Below, one piece after another: positions 11,601 through 22,956 of a stretch of DNA of 64,000 nucleotides (position 1 is its first letter; each line of letters begins with the position of its first letter). The stretch comes from Cryphonectria parasitica EP155 (lineage: Eukaryota > Ascomycota > Sordariomycetes > Diaporthales > Cryphonectriaceae): NCBI RefSeq assembly GCF_011745365.1, contig NW_024468912.1, positions 4,588,001 through 4,652,000 of the forward strand, written 5' to 3'. The notes under the pieces were generated by a model. It was not told the DNA's origin. It worked only from the letters and a program-made list of their open reading frames with translations, and made no database searches. The position numbers and the translations under genes are program-made.

Positions 11601-13337
11601 CTGACGCAGCATCAATACGGTGCAAGTGAACAAAGCCCATGTCAGTCTGACTCGTTTAAGTGGTACGTGGAACATGTGCGGAACGTCTGTCAGGCAAGAA
11701 TGTTGCCCCCGGGGCTTCTCTTCTTAGAGGAAGACTACTCAGGGTCAGCACAATCATCATCTCAGCTCGAGGAAGAGGCTGCGGTTTGAGCCTTTGGTGG
11801 ATTTTATACTGGCCACAGCAAGGTTTGTCGTCACTGTGGTATTCACCCCAGGGTCTAGCTGGGGCCGCCTCTGGAGAGGCGTTAAGTAAGTTTCTCGATA
11901 AAGAGACGCAGCAGCTGGCCCTGTCATTCGCAGGAAGTCCCCAAAGCGAACAGCCCCCTCGTCTATAGAGCAACGTCGATAAGGGAAGTAGGCAAAGTAG
12001 ATCCGTAGTTTTGGAAAAGGATGGACTCAGAGCAAAAGTTTCAGGATGAAGAGTGCAAGAGCAGAAGCAGAAGTCAGCTTTTCAGAGATGGCTACAGTCA
12101 TGGCTCGGAATTCATGGTGAATAAGTAAGGCGAAGGCTTCTTGCCGATTTTGAGAGAGGTGGCAGGTGTAGGCTCCCAAGCTTAGTCGAGCGGGTTTCGG
12201 TATCGCTCCCGGCGGCATGAAGCTCTTGCAATATTCCCTCTAGCCAGAGGCCGGAGTCCTGGTCGTCGTGGGCTTAGGAGTCAGGTGGGAAGCTCTGGGG
12301 CTGTCCTCGCCGAGTGCCTTCCCTCAGCAGCAGAGCTGGCGGTGTTCCTCGCTGCGAGGGCGGCGAGCTCTGGATTGGCATGATGCTTTTGATGCTGACA
12401 AAGGTCTCACTAGCATCAGAGGTCAGTGGATGGTGTAGTTGAGAAGGTTGAACACGGAATTACTAGTCTGAGTAGAGGAAATGAATGCTTATCGTTATAG
12501 TTGAGAACGCTTAGAGGAAGTCGTTCTAAGGCAAGCTGCCGCCAAAAAAAAAGAAAAAAAAGAAAAAAAAAAGAAAGAAAAAAAAGCATCCACCTATAAG
12601 CACTGTTGACTCGATAGTTGCTCCTACCAATGCCCATAGTCCTCGTGCTTGCTGAGTCCGAGGTAGGCGCATGCTGTGTCATGTAGGTGACAACTTTGGG
12701 CTCGAAGCTCATGGGCTGGTAACTCTGGAAACCCACACACCTTCCGCCTGCTAGTTTTGAACGAGATGTGGTCGTAATAGCACTCCGTCGAGCATGGTTG
12801 TTGTTGGTGAGGACGGCGAGGCCCAATCTTGATGCTGTGGTCCATAGTGTATGTATACCTTAATCCCTTTGAGTAAATAGGAGCAGGGATCCGCACACTA
12901 GGTGTGGGAAGACAGGGGTCGCGGTTCTTGCGATAGAAATATACCCTGGAACCTCGGCATCGCGACGTCAACCTTGGTCGCGCAGAGAATGAGTGTGAAG
13001 TTGGACCAGCGCTCCCTCACCTTGAAGAGTCCCAGACTTAGTCGCAGACCAAGCAGACAAGATCTGATAACCGTACAACCGTTTCCGTACGGCTCCTACC
13101 CCCTTTGGGCCATACCTTCTGTTTCTCCACGTCGCTGCTGAGATCGACCTTTGTCCTGACTTGAGGAATCGATATTGACTTGGGTGAAAGTCAGGCCCGA
13201 GGGAATCCTTTGTATTCCCCTCTGAAATATATGCTGCTGAGGAATAGGAAGGACACTGAAAGTTCAACTTCGTATGCCCAGCAGCGTGGCGGATAGCGGT
13301 GGAGGAAATCTGCTAAGGAGGACACAACAACAGCACG
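8680..13337. other. Long gene-poor stretch
   Basis: Only short overlapping frames on both strands, none with domain or codon-use support. It holds a TG/GT run near 9070-9090, a C run near 8942, a G run of about 13 near 10800 and an A-rich tract at about 12544-12587. No tRNA, transposon terminal repeat or CRISPR-like array was seen. Regulatory or non-coding transcripts cannot be excluded by eye. Confidence 0.4.
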
Positions 13338-14376
13338 ATGCCCAGGCCAGGAGATGCTCCGACCCTGTCGAGGGAGGAGAATAGGCGCAAGGCAATGGCG
13401 GGCGTGCAAGCCATCTTTGATCGGTACGTTCGCCTTTGAGAGGCCAGACTTTAGTTGCCAGGATATCTCACTCAAACCTGTTCTTTCCCGTCGAAGTCCA
13501 CGTTTCGACACCTATAACCCCATCCTTCCAAAAGGAACACAATACTCCTACTGACATGCACTCACAAAAGTTACCACCTCGTCCAGGCCATAAAAGGTCC
13601 AGCCTTCGACAACGCAACCATGCGAAACGCCACCATCTTAGATGCCTCCATCGGCCCGCCGTACGACGTGCCACCACCTCCACTGCCGTCTCCCGGCGTG
13701 AGCGGCACAGACGGGGCGCTGCTCCCCCCGTTGCCGAACACGGGAATCGTGTCCTCGTGCACGAGCAGGATCTTCATTGGGCCGGAATTCAGCAACTACA
13801 ACGGCGTCATGCACGGCGGCGCGGCGGGCGTCATCTTTGATATGCTGACGACCATTGCGCTGGGGCCGGTGGCTAGGCCTGGCTTCTGGGCGTGAGTGTC
13901 TCTTCTTTCTTTCTTCTGGTGTACCCATTGGGAGGAATGGGAGGAGAACTTACGCTTTACTGATGAGGGGTTGCGGCGCAGGTTTCTAGGAGGCGTCACG
14001 AGGACGCTGAATCTGAGCTACCTAAAAGCCATACCCATAAGTCCGTTCAAGTCTCCGGAATATGTCTTTTCTCTCTTGAATATTATTCCTTCATTCCAGG
14101 AGCTGCCGTGCATGTAGCACGAGTCTTACTAACATACTTGTTTTTCTCACAGATACGTCGGTGGTAGTACACGCTTATGCGTACCAGGTGGGCCGGCAGA
14201 CGGCCTACATCAAGGGTTGGATGACCAGTGAGGACGGGAAGACGACATATGCCGTGTGCGACCACCACAAGATCCACGTGCCGCCGATCAAAGACCATAT
14301 GAAGCTAAAGGTGCCGTGGGATGATCTGTGGGATGAGGATGGAAAGGAGAAGAAGACCCTCAAGGCAAAGATATAG
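13338..14376 (+). CDS. PaaI-type hotdog-fold thioesterase family protein
   Basis: Four exons: 13338-13423, 13571-13891, 13982-14040 and 14153-14376, joining in frame to 229 residues. Donors are gtacgt, gtgagt and gtccgt; the last intron carries a tactaac branch site. The hotdog signature is the stretch NYNGVMHGGAAGVIFDMLTT, whose HGG and following helix are typical of PaaI/acyl-CoA thioesterase-like proteins. A strand-rich second half follows (LNLSYLKAIPI, VVVHAYAYQVGRQTAYIKG), ending in a basic tail. Members of this superfamily hydrolyse acyl-CoA thioesters, but the substrate cannot be read from sequence. No targeting peptide is evident. The family call is good; the exact reaction is unknown. 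Confidence 0.85.
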
Positions 14377-14569
14377 TCTGACCTTGCCTTGGCGCCGAGA
14401 TCAATTCAACTCCTCATATGGTGCGGACAATTCATGTGGATCTTATTCACCCTGGGTATTCATGCTTGTAGCTATATTCCCATGCCATTCATCGTCGTCG
14501 CTTTTCCCAGGAAACAGTATCCTCGTGTACCGGTGTCTCTCCGCAACAGCCTCACTCGCTGTGCTCCAC

Positions 14570-15284
14570 TTAGAGCCGAATATACAAATCAAGGCAATCA
14601 ACCCTCCACTCTCTCTTCCCCAGCAGGCTCCTCAGCCACTCCATGCCTATCCCCGTCCACTCGGTCCTGGCCTGTGCGGCCTGCTCCGCGGCGGTCCCAA
14701 CTAGAGCATTAGCCGTGGTGTTAATAAGGTCCTTGGCCACAAGCGCCGTCGCGTTGGCCGTGGCGGTCAGGTCCTGCAAGGAGCCCAGCACAGAGGAGGC
14801 ATTCTCAGCGGTAGCGGCGGCACCGTTACCACTGGTGAAGTAGGACAGGCCGGGCCTTGGCTGGAACCAGTTGCTGCTAAAGTCGAAGAAGCATCTGTCG
14901 GACCAGTTGCACGAGGTCATGAACAGAATGAGTAGCAGGAAGGAGCAGTAGACGCAGGGCCGGTTCAGGAAGTACGTGCAGACGAAGAAGAGGAAGATGA
15001 AGGCCGGCGAGGCGTTGGTCGGGATGAAGAGGAGCGGGAGCCAGCTGAAGAGTGTCAAAGAGGGACACGTCAGTTTTTCTCTTTCCTTGTTTCTTGTTTA
15101 TTTTATGGGCAGGGGGCTGAACAGCAGCAGCAGGTGGCTGGAATGGCCAGCATCCTGCGGGTGAGGATATGACTTGCCTTCGGAGACAGAACATGTTGCT
15201 TGGTCGTGAGAAGAGATGTGACGTTTGGGATTTTACTCGTCAGATATGCTCGATTCACCGCCGGATCGTCGAGGCGGACAGCAT
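14570..15284 (-). CDS. Small conserved-looking membrane protein, unknown function
   Basis: Two exons give 166 residues. Exon 1 (15284-15259) encodes MLSASTIRR and ends at a gtgaat donor; exon 2 (15044-14570) starts after ttcag with WLPLLFIPTNASPAF, and the frame joins correctly in phase 2. Two adjacent hydrophobic segments (AFIFLFFVCTYFL and VYCSFLLLILFMT), linked by NRPC, form a hairpin. A Cys/Trp/aromatic segment (SCNWSDRCFFDFSSNWF) follows, then an Ala/Thr-rich amphipathic tail with several Asn glycosylation sites and a basic C-terminus. I do not recognise a named family. The tail may face the lumen or outside. The 214-nt intron is long for this window, so the exon 1 choice is the less certain part. 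Confidence 0.7.
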
Positions 15285-16875
15285 CGCCAGCGGCGTGGCT
15301 CCGTCGGTAGGTGTCTTGGTCGTGACGGTGTGGAGGTGCGTGGCTTTGGGCTGGGTGATCGGGAGGGGCGGAGTGATCGTGGCGATGGGCAATTCAGCTC
15401 AGAAGTTGTCCCGTATGGGTACGGGGTAGAGTAGCGTGTACGTCTGCAGCGCGTCGGGGAATGAGGTGTGTGGCGAGTGTGTACAAGTGCCGTGTAGGTG
15501 TGAGATTATTAATTAGGATATGCTGGAGGCCGTGTCTCAGATGGAGAACGGAAAAGATCAAGGCTGAGAAAGTTGTAGACACAAGGAGTTTGGTCGAGAA
15601 AGTTGAGATCGGAGGGTTAATTGGTGTTGAATGCGAATGTCAGCAAGGCCAGTACGAAATCGCCTGTCCAAGACGCAGGGGTGTTTTTTTCTGGACCTTA
15701 GGCCCGCTATGGCTGGGGTTCGCTGAGGGGCAGGCACCACGCTTTTCGGCTGCAGTGGTGTGGCCCTGGGTGGGTGGGTGAATGACCCGGCAAATTGGAG
15801 CGGGCACCGCAGTTCTGCCGCTAGTGGTGCTAGAACTTATGATACCAACTATGGTGGTAGCACTGTAAGTACTACAGTGTTTCTTGTGGCTGCAGAGCCG
15901 CTAAACCGGCAACGGTTGGCGAGTACCGGGGCTTCGGTGTACTGTACTGTACTGTATTGTATTAGGGCGTAACTGGGCTCACCTGCTGCTGCTGGTTCCC
16001 AGCCACTCATTGCTTGCTGCGTGGCCCAGCATCACTTTTCGGTCCTCATCGTGCATGACGTATCTTGGGCCTTGTTGCTTCTGCTGCTTGCATGGCAGCC
16101 CAGGCAAAAAGCAACCTCGACCTCTGCGGAGACCCTTGGGCAAAAAGCATCTGGCGAACGTTGGGCTGCCAGAGTTGCAGCAGGAGAAGCACAGGGTAAA
16201 ATAACGGGCGAGGGAGTCACGACCACACAGTACCACCGCCCTGATCCTAGAAAGTTTCTTACCCACTCTGCCTGGCCACCCTTTACACGCCTCGCCACTT
16301 TGCGCATTTTCGACTTTCATCTTCTCCCTGACTCCCAAACCCAACCTGTTCTCCTCCTTCTCGTCTCATGTTGTCTTGTCTATTCCGTCAATTGGACCGA
16401 CCAGCTTTCTGCATCATACTGCCGTCTTTCACCTTCTACAAGCAGGCATAGCAAGGTGCGGTTCATCTCACTGTCTTGGATTTGACCGATTTGAACTGGA
16501 TCTGGGCGGGAGGATCCTGATCAGAGACCCTGGACGCCTCACATTTCCGTTTGATACCCAGTCAGGCTTGCTAGGAAAGCTTAGCACCACGCCCCCACAC
16601 CCACACCCACGCACCCACCCCTCAAAACCCAGTCACTTTCATCACTACTTTTCCCACTTTTATTTTTCCTTCTGCCGCGGCTCTCCGGTCATCCACCTCG
16701 CCGGACCTTTTTACTCTTCTTCCCTGTTGCAACCTACCCTCCAACAGTTGCCCATTTCAATTGGATTGTTTGAAGTTGGATAACGCGCGCCGGGCCCTTG
16801 AATACGAGCTGACTCCAGCACCGCGTCACCTCCCGCCGGTGCTGGCCACACCTTGACAAGCTCGACGACCTCATC
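15285..16875 (+). promoter_or_regulatory. Intergenic region and long leader of the Edc4-like gene
   Basis: No gene is supported here. A short TGTAC/TACTG repetition lies near 15938-15962. From about 16300 the + strand becomes pyrimidine-rich (runs of TCTT and CCC up to about 16760), as is common in core promoters and long 5' leaders of filamentous fungi. The Edc4-like start at 16876 is preceded by tcatcatgg, a reasonable start context. Confidence 0.45.
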
Positions 16876-19800
16876 ATGGCTAGCTACGGTGGCGGAGGCC
16901 CCGGAGCTCCTTCGGGTCCTGGCTCTGGTGATGGTTCTATCAACTCCATTCTAGCCCAGCTACAGCAGCACCACAACCAGCGTGTTCAGTCCAGCGATCC
17001 TCCCGCCGCTGCCGCCCAGTTCCAGCAGCACCAGCAACAGGCTGCCCAGCAGCTTCAGCAGATGCAGTGGAGGCCCACCGTCGCTGACATGCGCAACACC
17101 ATGCACCTGCTCGGCGACGAGGCCCCCCGCCCTCATTGGCAACAGGAGGGCCAGCTTGTCGATTCCCAGGACAACCATCGCGGCAATTATGCTCTCCCAG
17201 CTGCTCCTACTCCTCCGTCTGGCGCCATGTTTCCTCCTGGCCTGATGGTGAGACCTGGCGCTGAAGGGGCCGGTGACCGCACCGCGAGTCTGCTCAGCTT
17301 GCTGAAGATCAGCAGCGGCCAGGGCGCTCAACAGAGCTCTTCTCAGCCCAGCCTTCCCCAGTCCCAGCCTAACGACCAGCTCCGTCGCGAATCTCTCATT
17401 CGCCATGCCTCAGACCAGGGAAATCATATGATTCACGCACCAGCTCCGTCCTCTGCCGATCCTACCGGCTTACTCGCTGCCCTTATGAAGGGCAAGTTCG
17501 AGACTGAGGTTTCAAAGCCGGAGTCACCACAGCAGCAGCACTCGGCACAACAGCCACAGCCACAGCAGCAGCCACAGCAGCAGCAGCAATCTCAGCAAAC
17601 GCAGTCGCTACAGCCCTCAAACAACTGGAACGCCGACCCTCCTCCTAAAGATACTCAGCGGTATCTGCTTGATCTCCTAAACCGGCCCAAACCTAGCCAG
17701 AGCGACCAGCCTGTTGAAGCTCCTGCCGAAGTTCCTGCCGAAGTTCCTGCAGTTCCGACTGCCCCTTCTTTCGATTTTGCTCCCAAGGATGTCGAGCAAC
17801 TCAAGTTCGAGCCCGCTCAATCCAGCCAGAACGGTTCCCCGGCTACGAAAGCAGCTATGTTTAGTCATGTTAACCCTTTCGAAGAGCTCATTGCTTCTGC
17901 ATCACCTCAGAACCGAGGCCCCAAGACGTCTGTCACGCCTGGCACTCCCCCGAGCATACAAGGACAGCCTCCTATCCAGATTCTGAAGAAGCCCGGCTCT
18001 GCGCATAGCCCCCTCGATCACAAGCGTCTGTCAAGTACCAGCAGCCACCTTGAATCACGTGAGCATGTGCGTCGCAAGTTCGATTCGACACCTACTTCGC
18101 AGCACTCGAACCCTCCCTACCCTGTCCGCGAGACCGAGGACAAGAATAAGGAGACTGTTGCCGAAGCAGTCAGTGATATTGCGGATAAGGTGGATAAAGA
18201 GGCCCAGGAAGCACTGACTCGTGCAGAGGATGAGCAGACGCAGGCTCGAATCACTCAAGAGCTCAGAGACATGATGGCGGCCAAGACGGATCAAGAGTTC
18301 GAAGAAGCCGCTGCTGTTGCAGCCTACGACATCAAACACGAGCTTGATAAGGACGAGAATAGCGACGTCTTGGGCACGACTCTGCAGCCTGACGTAGCGA
18401 AGGCTGTTCGCAACATCGTGGACTCTGCTGCCCAGGGCCCGGTAGCTGATAGCTGGGAAAGTGCTGAGGCCGAAGATGAGATTGTTGTCATCGAGGAAAC
18501 TACAAAGCCCATCAGGGTTTTCAACTTCCCGATGAAGCCCTGGATTGCTATCAATGTTCAGGACAGTGCCAACGACTCGCGTCCTGTAATTCGGGACGAG
18601 TCTATCCTCGACATTGCTAGGCTCAAGAAGGAATTCGACCAAATTGATCGCAACCTGGTAGCTGCATCCGAGAACTACCTGGCATACGGCATGTCCAAAG
18701 CCGGCGGCCTTCGTGTTATCAGACAGGATGATGGCCGTGATGCGAAGCTATTCTCTGATACGAAAGATCGCATCTTCAACCTCGCCATCTCTTCTACTCC
18801 TGCTGACCAGCACTCGACGGTCAAGGAGACCATCATTGGCACGGGCATCAGCGGCACTGTCTATTGGGTTCAGATCAAAGATGGGGAGAAGGACCACCTG
18901 GAAGATGCTCATCTGGAGCAGTACGGCTTTGCCCTACCTCCTAGCAGCACCCAGGAAGGCGACGCTCCCGGTGGCGTTCTCAAGACCCGAGCCCGCCCCT
19001 CTACAAATCATCCCGAGTATTTTGCCGTTGGGCGCGGCAAGTCGATCAACATCGTCTTTCCGTCCTTCGTCCTGCAGCGCAACCTGCTCAAGCCGAGCCA
19101 TGACCGCGTCGTCGATACCGACCGGCTGGCTAAGGAGTGTTCCCTGAAGATTAATACTGGAAAGGCTGGTAAGGACTTCACTTTCAGTCAGGATGATACT
19201 GTCGTGGTTTCTCTGGACAAGTCGGGCCGCGTCAAGTTCTGGGACGTCCGCGAATTGACGGCTATGGACGGGAATGGATGGCCTGCTTACACGTCTTTGG
19301 AGGTGAAAGAGCCTCTGATGACCTTGACAACGACACCCGAAGGAGAGAAGGCATGGCCGACTTCCGTGCTGCTGCTGGATAAGTTTCGACCGTACCAGAA
19401 GCGGACTGCGCTGCGCTACCTGATCGTGGGTATGAAACAGAACCACACGTTGCAACTATGGGACCTGGCACTGGGTAAACCGGTCCAGGAGTTCAACCTG
19501 CCACACAGCAAAGAGTCCGATGCCGTCTGCAGCGTTATGTATCACCCTGCCTCCGGTATCATCGTGGTCGGCCACCCTACGCGAAACTCCATCTACTTCT
19601 TACATCTCTCAGCCCCTAAGTATGCGTTGAAGAACAACTCACAGGTGGATTACATCCAGAAGCTGGTGGCTCAAGACCCGTCGATTGCCGTTCCTGACTC
19701 TACTGCGGTCATCAGCGGAATGAGGGAGTACTCCTTCGCCAACAAGGGTGTCCTGCGCAGCCTGTACCTCCTTCAGCAGCCTGCTTCTGCTGGCGATGGC

Positions 19801-22101
19801 GATGAGGCGACCCTGTTTGAGCTCTACGCCATGCACTCCAAGGGTGTGGCCTGTCTATCGATCAAGGCGCCGGATCTCGGCTGGGATAGGGACAACAAGG
19901 TTATGGACCCCGTCAATGCTATCGAGGCTGGCGTGGTCGAGATCGGAAAGCTGAAGCAGCCACCCCCTCAACCTCAGGCCCAGCCCGCCGAGGAAGCAGT
20001 CCCCGCACCCCAAGTCCGTCTTGCTGTCCGTCCTAAGGAGCCTGCAGCCGACACTGCGCCTGAGTTGCCAGTCACGCGAAAGGCCAGAGAGGAAGCATCG
20101 CCCTCCAAGCAGAAGGAGAGCAAGGAGGAGGAGCCTGCTGTTCCTGCTGCCGCCGAGAAGACCGAGAAGAGAGGTCGCAAGAAGAAGGCCGCGGCCGAGA
20201 AGGCTGCTACACTGGCAGCTGCACTAGCCGAGCACGACCGTGAGACTAGCCAGACTAACGGCACTACACCAAGGGTTGTGGCTACGACCACGCACAAGCC
20301 TGCAGAGGCTTCCAAGTCCTCCTTCACATTCTCGCAAGAAGTGGACAGTCGTATCAACAGCATGGAGAAGCGTCTGATGGACAGTATCACTGGCTCGATC
20401 CAGTCCGAACTGGTCGGCCTCCGCAAGGCTCTTGACCGCGATGCGCAGGCTCGCGACAGCAAATTTGACCGTCGCCAGGACGAGCTTCTCAGCCAGGTGT
20501 CTTTGTGTCTTAACGAGAACTGCCAGGACGTGCTCACCAAGATCGTCCAGGATGAGCTTGGCGGCCCTATCACGACGTTGATCGGCGATGTCTTGACGGA
20601 CGCCGTGGTCAAGCAGCTTGACGGCAAGCTTGGCAATACCGTCGCCCACTCAGTCCAGAGAGAGGTGCAGGAAACCCTGCCGCGTGCGATGGACCAGGCC
20701 CTGCGAAAGCCAGAGCTGGCCAAAGCTGTCAGTGACAAGGTGGTCCGTACCCTCTCTAACAAGATCGACGAACAGCTGTATGCATTACTCGATGATAGGA
20801 TCATACCGCGTTTCACCAAGGTCGCAACCGAAGCCGCCAGCGCCTGTGGCAAGGAGGTTTTGGCCAATGTCACGGCCCAGTTCGATGCAATGGAACAGAT
20901 CCGCGTGAAAGACGTGCAGAAGTTTGAGCAACTTGTTGCTCTCAGTACCAGCATGTCGGAGACTCTCAGTACCATGTCGAGTGCCCAGGCGCGTTTCCAA
21001 GAGGAGATATTGCGCCTGCAGACCCAACTCGCCCAACAGCGTCAGGTCTCGCCTGCGCAGGCTGGTGGACGACACATGGGACAAGTTAGCCAGGGACGCG
21101 GAGGAAACGGCGCGTACCACAGCCCGTCCCACAGCCAGACTCAAGCTCTGCAGCACCTCGCTGCCCCTGCTGCTCTCCCTCAACAACACTTCCAGAGCCC
21201 TCAAGGATCTGTGGCAGCTAGCCAATACACCAACCCATCTGTTGCAGGCCTGACTTCCTCACCGAACCAGCAACAGCACTGGGCTGGCAGCGCCAGCGCA
21301 ATTGTGTCTCCACAGCAGCAGCAGTACTCGGGCCAGGCAGTGCCGCTGCAAGCCGTAAATCCCAGCATCCATGCCTTACAGCACTCGCAGCAGTTTGGCA
21401 GCCCCGCGAGTCAGACGTCCAGCCAGGTCGTCAGTCACATCTCAAGTCAACACCAGGCGGTCCAACAGGCCCAACAGCTTGCTGGGGAGCAGGTGGAATT
21501 TCAACAGACGACCCAGGAAAACCGAGAGCGTCTGGAGCTCGAGGATGTGTGCTCGCGGGTGCGCAATCATATGCAAGCGGGTAATTACGATGACGCTGTC
21601 ATGACCTGGATTCAGGAGTCAAAGGATGGGCAGGCCGTTTGGAACCAGGTGCTTGCGAAATACGATCCAGAGTTCATCCGCAACTTGAACCCCCTCCTCC
21701 TGCTGACAGTAGCGGCAACTATCACGTCGGAGCTAGACAACGCACAGGTGCTGCACAGGCAGCTGGCCTGGACCGAGATGGTCCTGATTCAATTTTACGA
21801 GGCTCTGCCGAGGATTGTAAGTACTGTAAGCAACTGGAATTCCAAGTTTTTGGGCGGGTCCCTTACGGCTGCTGTGTGCACTATGTCTGCTAACACTCTA
21901 CAATAGGAGGGACAGGTCCGTGAGATTACCCCGCGGGTCATGTCTCTGGTCAAGAGCCGCCTCGAGCACGTCTTTGTCCGCCTCAACATGGCGGTGCCCA
22001 ACGACCCGGTGCTACGCAACTTGTCCGGCATGATTGATCTCACTCGTAAGATCAATGACGCGATGGGCCGTTCAGGTTCCATAGCCGGCTCTGCGTACTA
22101 A
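16876..22101 (+). CDS. Edc4/Ge-1-like WD40 scaffold of mRNA decapping
   Basis: A 1711-residue protein in two exons (16876-21816 and 21907-22101; 90-nt intron gtaagt...aatag). By family it should act in cytoplasmic P bodies as a scaffold linking Dcp1/Dcp2 during 5'-3' mRNA decay. The N-terminal ~350 residues are Gln/Pro-rich with polyQ runs. A WD40-type propeller spans roughly 580-940, with repeats such as GRVKFWDVRE and HTLQLWDLAL. A charged Ala/Glu/Lys linker and a helical, coiled-coil-prone segment follow (about 1145-1380, starting FTFSQEVDSRINSMEKR). A second Gln-rich stretch lies at about 1390-1545. The conserved C-terminal helical domain starts near 1550 (ELEDVCSRVRNHMQAGNYDDAV) and continues into exon 2. 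Domain order matches Edc4; the low-complexity regions fit P-body condensation (inference). Confidence 0.88.
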
Positions 22102-22956
22102 GGAAGAAAGTTGAGAACGGTCACAAGACTACACAGTATCGGGCTTGGATGTCTGGTTGGTTGATTTATCATGCGCGATGAGGAATCGAATTGGGAACTT
22201 GTACATACTCTCGTACTTTTAATAGTGCACACAAAGGTTTTTGGGCATGGTGGTCACAGTCACCACACCAGGTGGGATGTAACGGGCTGCGATGTTTCTC
22301 AGCAAGGGTTGTCTTCGCGCATGGCTGGGCGGGGAGGATGATGGACTGGTCTGATACCCACGAGGTCATTGACGGGCACGGAACTGGACAGCAAATATTC
22401 ATACCCACATACCAAGGAGGTTTCGGAAAATTGGAATGATACTGTTTGGTGAAAAAAGGACCATGAAATCTTGCTCGATACGAAGGCGTTTTCTGTGGAA
22501 TGTGAGGCTGGACTTGGCTCTCTGTTGGTCGGGTTCTTCATTTTCAGCCTATGGCCCTGCACGGAGTCGATGTCCGAGTCAGGTCTTGACAAGACAGAAG
22601 ACGCATGAGTATCTCAAATTTGGAGACACAGAGAGGGAGAGAGGTCATATAGACTGGCTCTATATTTAATCCTGGGGATAATCATTCAACCAAATGCAGG
22701 TGGGCATCTTGAGGCTCACTCGAACAGTGTAGTGTGACTGGTATTGAATTCATTACGTCGTGGCTGGCTTTTGCAAGCTGGAATCATGAATGAATGCATG
22801 AGTGAGTGGGTGTGAAGTGTGAGATTACTTATATTCATTATAGACAAAGTTGACTACCCTCCGCCGCTCTTCGACTCTGCTATGTGAGACCGAAGATGCT
22901 ATGCATGGGCCACACACTTGACAATACTATTCAAAATACCACAGGCCTCCAAAACC
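22102..22956. other. Convergent 3' region between the Edc4-like and GH92 genes
   Basis: Two genes converge here, so both 3' untranslated regions lie in this stretch. The only long frames are overlapping shadows with no domain. I see no RNA gene. Confidence 0.5.

Noticed and set aside
11656..11973. Frames of about 100 codons open on both strands
   Set aside because: Neither has a domain, signal or splice partner; both-strand openness suggests chance.
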